Assembly (NCBI GenBank): GCA_947468985.1
Contig: CANINJ010000068.1
Location: forward strand, 1 to 8,751
DNA from: Bacteroidota bacterium
Lineage (GTDB): Bacteria > Bacteroidota > Bacteroidia > Flavobacteriales > Flavobacteriaceae
Direction: 5' to 3'
Length of the DNA: 8,751 nt
Shown: in pieces, positions 6,232 to 8,751 of the stretch
Position numbering within the stretch: position 1 is the stretch's first letter
Layout: every line of letters begins with the position of its first letter
Notes under the pieces: model-generated
Told to the model about the DNA's origin: nothing
Database searches by the model: none
Seen by the model: only the letters and a program-made list of their open reading frames with translations
Translations under genes and position numbers: made by a program

Positions 6232-8235
6232 ATGGTAGAAATTAAAGGGAATTATGACGAATTGCATACAGCTATTGAATCTCAAAAATCAATAGATATA
6301 AAAGATAAAAAGAACAGTCAATTATTAGATAGTTTTAAATATTTTTTTAACGAATCGCTTGATTTGATTTGCATTTCAAATTCAGAAAGTAATCTTAGAA
6401 TTTTAAATTCGGCTTTTTCAAAGCTTTTGGGATATTCTAAAAAAGAATTACTCAACAGCCCATTTACAAAGATCGTTCACGATGATGATGTGTATAATAC
6501 CAACATAGAAATTCTAAAATTGAATTCCGGGATTACTACAATTCATTTTGAAAACAGGTGTGTAAAAAAAGACGGAACTATACTTTATATTCATTGGTGG
6601 GCAAAAAAAGACCCTAAAACAAATCAGATTCATTATATAGGTCGAAATATTACTGAGTTTAAGAAAAGTCAGAAAAAATTAAAAAACAGTGAAAATTTAT
6701 TAAATGATGCTCAGAAAATCGCTAAAATTGGAAGTTGGGAATACAATTTAGAAACTCAAAAATTGAATTGGTCAAATGAATTGTATGCGATATTTGAAAT
6801 AGAGAACAAACCAAATCCAAACTTATATCAAGAATATTTATCACTATTTGCACCCGAAGATTTTGAAGTTTTACAAGCAAAAATCAATCATTTAATAAAC
6901 ACTAAAACATCTTTTGAAATTGAACACAAAATCATTTTACCAAACAATCGATTCAAATGGGTTTATGAAACTAAAATCCCAGTTGTAAATGATGATGGAA
7001 AAGTTATCATTATCAAAGGGATTGCTCAAGATATCACCGAAAAAAAATTAATTAGCGACACTGTTAAAGCAAAAGAACAAGCTGAAATTGCCAATAAAGC
7101 CAAAACAGAATTTATTGCAAATATGAGTCACGAAATCCGAACGCCATTAAATGGAATTATAGGGTTTACAGAATTATTAATCAAGACAAAACTCGATAAA
7201 ACCCAACAAGAATATACCAATACAATAAATAAATCAGCTATTATATTGATGGATATTATTAATGATATATTAGATTTTTCAAAAATCGAATCTGGCAAAC
7301 TCGAATTGAATATAGAAGAAATTGATTTATTTGAACTTTTACATCAAGTAATTGATTTATTTAAATACCAAGCGATTCAAAAAAATATTGATTTAATCTT
7401 AAAAATTGACAAACATATTCCTCAATATATTATTGCCGATGGTGGTCGATTAAAACAAATCATTGTCAATTTAGTAAGTAATGCCATTAAATTTACAGAT
7501 TCAGGAAGTGTGAATTTGATTATTTCACAATTACAATCCGAAAATAATTTAGTGAAACTGCAATTTTCTGTCAAAGATACAGGCATTGGAATTAAAGAAA
7601 ACAACCATCACAAAATATTTAATTCGTTTGTTCAAGAAGATAATTCTGTATCTCGAAAATATGGTGGAACTGGTTTGGGACTCCCAATTTCCAATCAATT
7701 ATTAGGATTAATGCACAGTAACCTACAACTAGTTAGTAAAAATGGAGATGGTAGTACTTTTTTCTTTGTTGTTGATTTCAAAAAAGGAACTACGAAACAT
7801 AAATCCATACCAACATTTGCAAATTTAGAAAATGAAGAAGACAGTCTTTTTAATATTGACCATTATGAAGTGACTGTTTTAATTGTTGAAGACAATAAAA
7901 TTAATATGTTATTGGCAAAGACATTAGTTCAAAAAATAATACCAAGTTGCAATATTGTCGAGGCATTTGATGGAGGTCAAGCCATCAAAAGAGTTTTAAA
8001 TGAAAAAATCGATTTGATTTTAATGGATATTCACATGCCAATAAAAAACGGTTATGAAGCTGCTATGGAAATAAGAAAATTTAATACTACTAAAAGAATA
8101 CCTATAATTGCTTTGACTGCGGGTGTTTTTAACGGTGAAAAAGAAAAATGTTTGGCTGCAGGAATGAATGATTTCCTTTCAAAACCCATCGTGAAAAAAG
8201 ATTTAGAAAACATATTATTGAAATGGTTGAAATAA
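6232..8235 (+). CDS. Soluble hybrid histidine kinase (PAS-PAS-HisKA-HATPase-REC)
   Basis: A 667-residue hybrid sensor kinase with no signal peptide or membrane segment, so it probably senses a cytoplasmic signal. Domains in order: PAS 1 with PAC (about 33-145), PAS 2 of the PAS_3 type (about 158-272, with GSWEYN near its start), a short coiled linker, HisKA with the H box NMSHEIRTPLNGIIG (phospho-acceptor His300), HATPase_c (N box with Asn413 and Asn417, DTGIGI with Asp449, GGTGLG at 478-483), and a receiver domain (about 547-665) with acidic pair Glu553/Asp554, phospho-acceptor Asp599 in LMDIHMP, Thr629 and Lys651. All catalytic residues of both modules are intact. It would autophosphorylate at His300 and pass the phosphate to Asp599. 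There is no HPt or output domain and no response regulator nearby, so downstream partners lie elsewhere. A TTG at 6226 is in frame two codons earlier; I prefer the ATG at 6232. The signal sensed is not recognisable. Confidence 0.92.
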   Translation: MVEIKGNYDELHTAIESQKSIDIKDKKNSQLLDSFKYFFNESLDLICISNSESNLRILNSAFSKLLGYSKKELLNSPFTKIVHDDDVYNTNIEILKLNSGITTIHFENRCVKKDGTILYIHWWAKKDPKTNQIHYIGRNITEFKKSQKKLKNSENLLNDAQKIAKIGSWEYNLETQKLNWSNELYAIFEIENKPNPNLYQEYLSLFAPEDFEVLQAKINHLINTKTSFEIEHKIILPNNRFKWVYETKIPVVNDDGKVIIIKGIAQDITEKKLISDTVKAKEQAEIANKAKTEFIANMSHEIRTPLNGIIGFTELLIKTKLDKTQQEYTNTINKSAIILMDIINDILDFSKIESGKLELNIEEIDLFELLHQVIDLFKYQAIQKNIDLILKIDKHIPQYIIADGGRLKQIIVNLVSNAIKFTDSGSVNLIISQLQSENNLVKLQFSVKDTGIGIKENNHHKIFNSFVQEDNSVSRKYGGTGLGLPISNQLLGLMHSNLQLVSKNGDGSTFFFVVDFKKGTTKHKSIPTFANLENEEDSLFNIDHYEVTVLIVEDNKINMLLAKTLVQKIIPSCNIVEAFDGGQAIKRVLNEKIDLILMDIHMPIKNGYEAAMEIRKFNTTKRIPIIALTAGVFNGEKEKCLAAGMNDFLSKPIVKKDLENILLKWLK

Positions 8236-8239
8236 AAAT

Positions 8240-8751
8240 CTACCCCAACCAACCGTCTCGATCCAAGCTTCTGTATTGAATAGCTTCGGCAATATGCGAA
8301 GAAACAACGGTTTCTGCAGCTTCCAAATCGGCAATGGTTCGCGACACTTTAAGGATTCTGTCGTATGCTCGTGCCGAAAGATTCAACCGTTCCATAGCTG
8401 TTTTTAATAACTGTTTTGATACTTCGTCAAGTGCGCAAAATTCTCTAATTTGCTTGGAACTCATTTGAGCATTGTAATGTACTTTTTCCATTAATTCAAA
8501 TCTTGCAGTTTGAATTTCACGGGCAGCAGTAACTCTTTTTCGAATGTCAACGCTACATTCTGATTTTCTATCGTCTGATAATTTTTCAAAAGGCACGGGT
8601 GTAACTTCAATATGTATGTCAATTCTATCTAAAAGCGGTCCTGAAATCTTACTCAAATACCGTTGCATTTCGTGTGGAGAAGAGGTCTGTGGTGAATCTG
8701 GATCATTGAAAAAACCGCTTGGACTTGGATTCATACTTGCAACCAACATGA
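8240..8751 (-). CDS. comM: YifB/ComM-family Mg-chelatase-like AAA+ ATPase, C-terminal part
   Basis: The frame is open to the right edge of the window, so the N-terminal two-thirds (Lon-like and Walker A regions) lie outside; about 170 of roughly 510 residues are visible. The visible part starts in the AAA+ core with MLVASMNPSPSGFF and continues to KISGPLLDRIDIHIEV, the characteristic family block with the SGPLLDRID motif. After it comes the Mg_chelatase C-terminal helical domain (Arg-rich, ending with NLSARAYDRILKVSRTIADL, then a short tail). In gamma-proteobacteria ComM is a hexameric DNA helicase that promotes branch migration during natural transformation. Whether this organism is competent cannot be seen here. 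Cysteines present around the NPxPxG segment in many homologues are Ser here. Base composition is visibly less AT-rich than in the neighbouring genes, as expected for a conserved gene. It converges on the kinase gene with four bases between stop codons (TAG here). Confidence 0.92.
   Translation of the reverse strand, partial: MLVASMNPSPSGFFNDPDSPQTSSPHEMQRYLSKISGPLLDRIDIHIEVTPVPFEKLSDDRKSECSVDIRKRVTAAREIQTARFELMEKVHYNAQMSSKQIREFCALDEVSKQLLKTAMERLNLSARAYDRILKVSRTIADLEAAETVVSSHIAEAIQYRSLDRDGWLG

Noticed and set aside
8691..8735. Cys-free NPSPSG segment of the ComM-like protein as a lost zinc knuckle
   Set aside because: Cys at these positions is not universal in the family (E. coli YifB also has NPSP), so Ser here is not good evidence of a functional loss.
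1..8751. Search for CRISPR arrays, tRNA or rRNA genes, insertion sequences and attachment sites
   Set aside because: No regularly spaced repeats, no transposase or integrase coding sequence, no terminal inverted repeats and no RNA gene signatures were seen; the intergenic gaps are all under about 220 bases.

Overview
The window looks like chromosome from a member of the Bacteroidota, most likely Flavobacteriaceae (Flavobacterium-like). The DNA is strongly AT-rich. Start codons are preceded by A/T-rich leaders with no Shine-Dalgarno sequence. At least one leader carries a match to the Bacteroidota -7 box (TAnnTTTG). Several products are of types familiar from this group: a fused alpha/beta 2-oxoacid dehydrogenase E1, a large M1-like protein with a barrel-like C-terminus, and a Cys-poor YifB/ComM. 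This placement is an inference from composition and protein style, not from a marker gene.

Layout: (1) 1-495 (+) is the 3' two-thirds of a LOG-family Rossmann-fold gene, closed by a strong intrinsic terminator at 499-532. (2) 588-3422 (+) is a secreted, outer-membrane-targeted protein with the layout of an M1 aminopeptidase but no zinc site, followed by a predicted beta-barrel. It probably starts at a TTG codon. (3) 3610-6012 (+) is a fused E1 alpha/beta subunit of a thiamine-diphosphate-dependent 2-oxoacid dehydrogenase, with a candidate promoter upstream and a long hairpin terminator at 6039-6084. (4) 6232-8235 (+) is a soluble hybrid histidine kinase (PAS-PAS-HisKA-HATPase-REC). (5) 8240-8751 (-) is the C-terminal part of a YifB/ComM-type ATPase. 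It converges on the kinase with only four bases between the stop codons.

The genes do not form an obvious shared pathway. Terminators separate genes 1/2 and 3/4, so most appear to be single transcription units. No mobile element, CRISPR array, tRNA, rRNA or phage signature is visible, and there is no gene-free stretch longer than about 220 bases.

I see no clear new multi-gene system. The points most worth a second look are: the M1-like protein that has lost every zinc-binding residue while keeping its surface architecture; its unusual start region (upstream mini-ORF, T7A6 tract, TTG start, 22-bp-phased direct repeats); the altered ThDP motif in the E1 fusion; and two mutually exclusive hairpins just before the kinase start codon.
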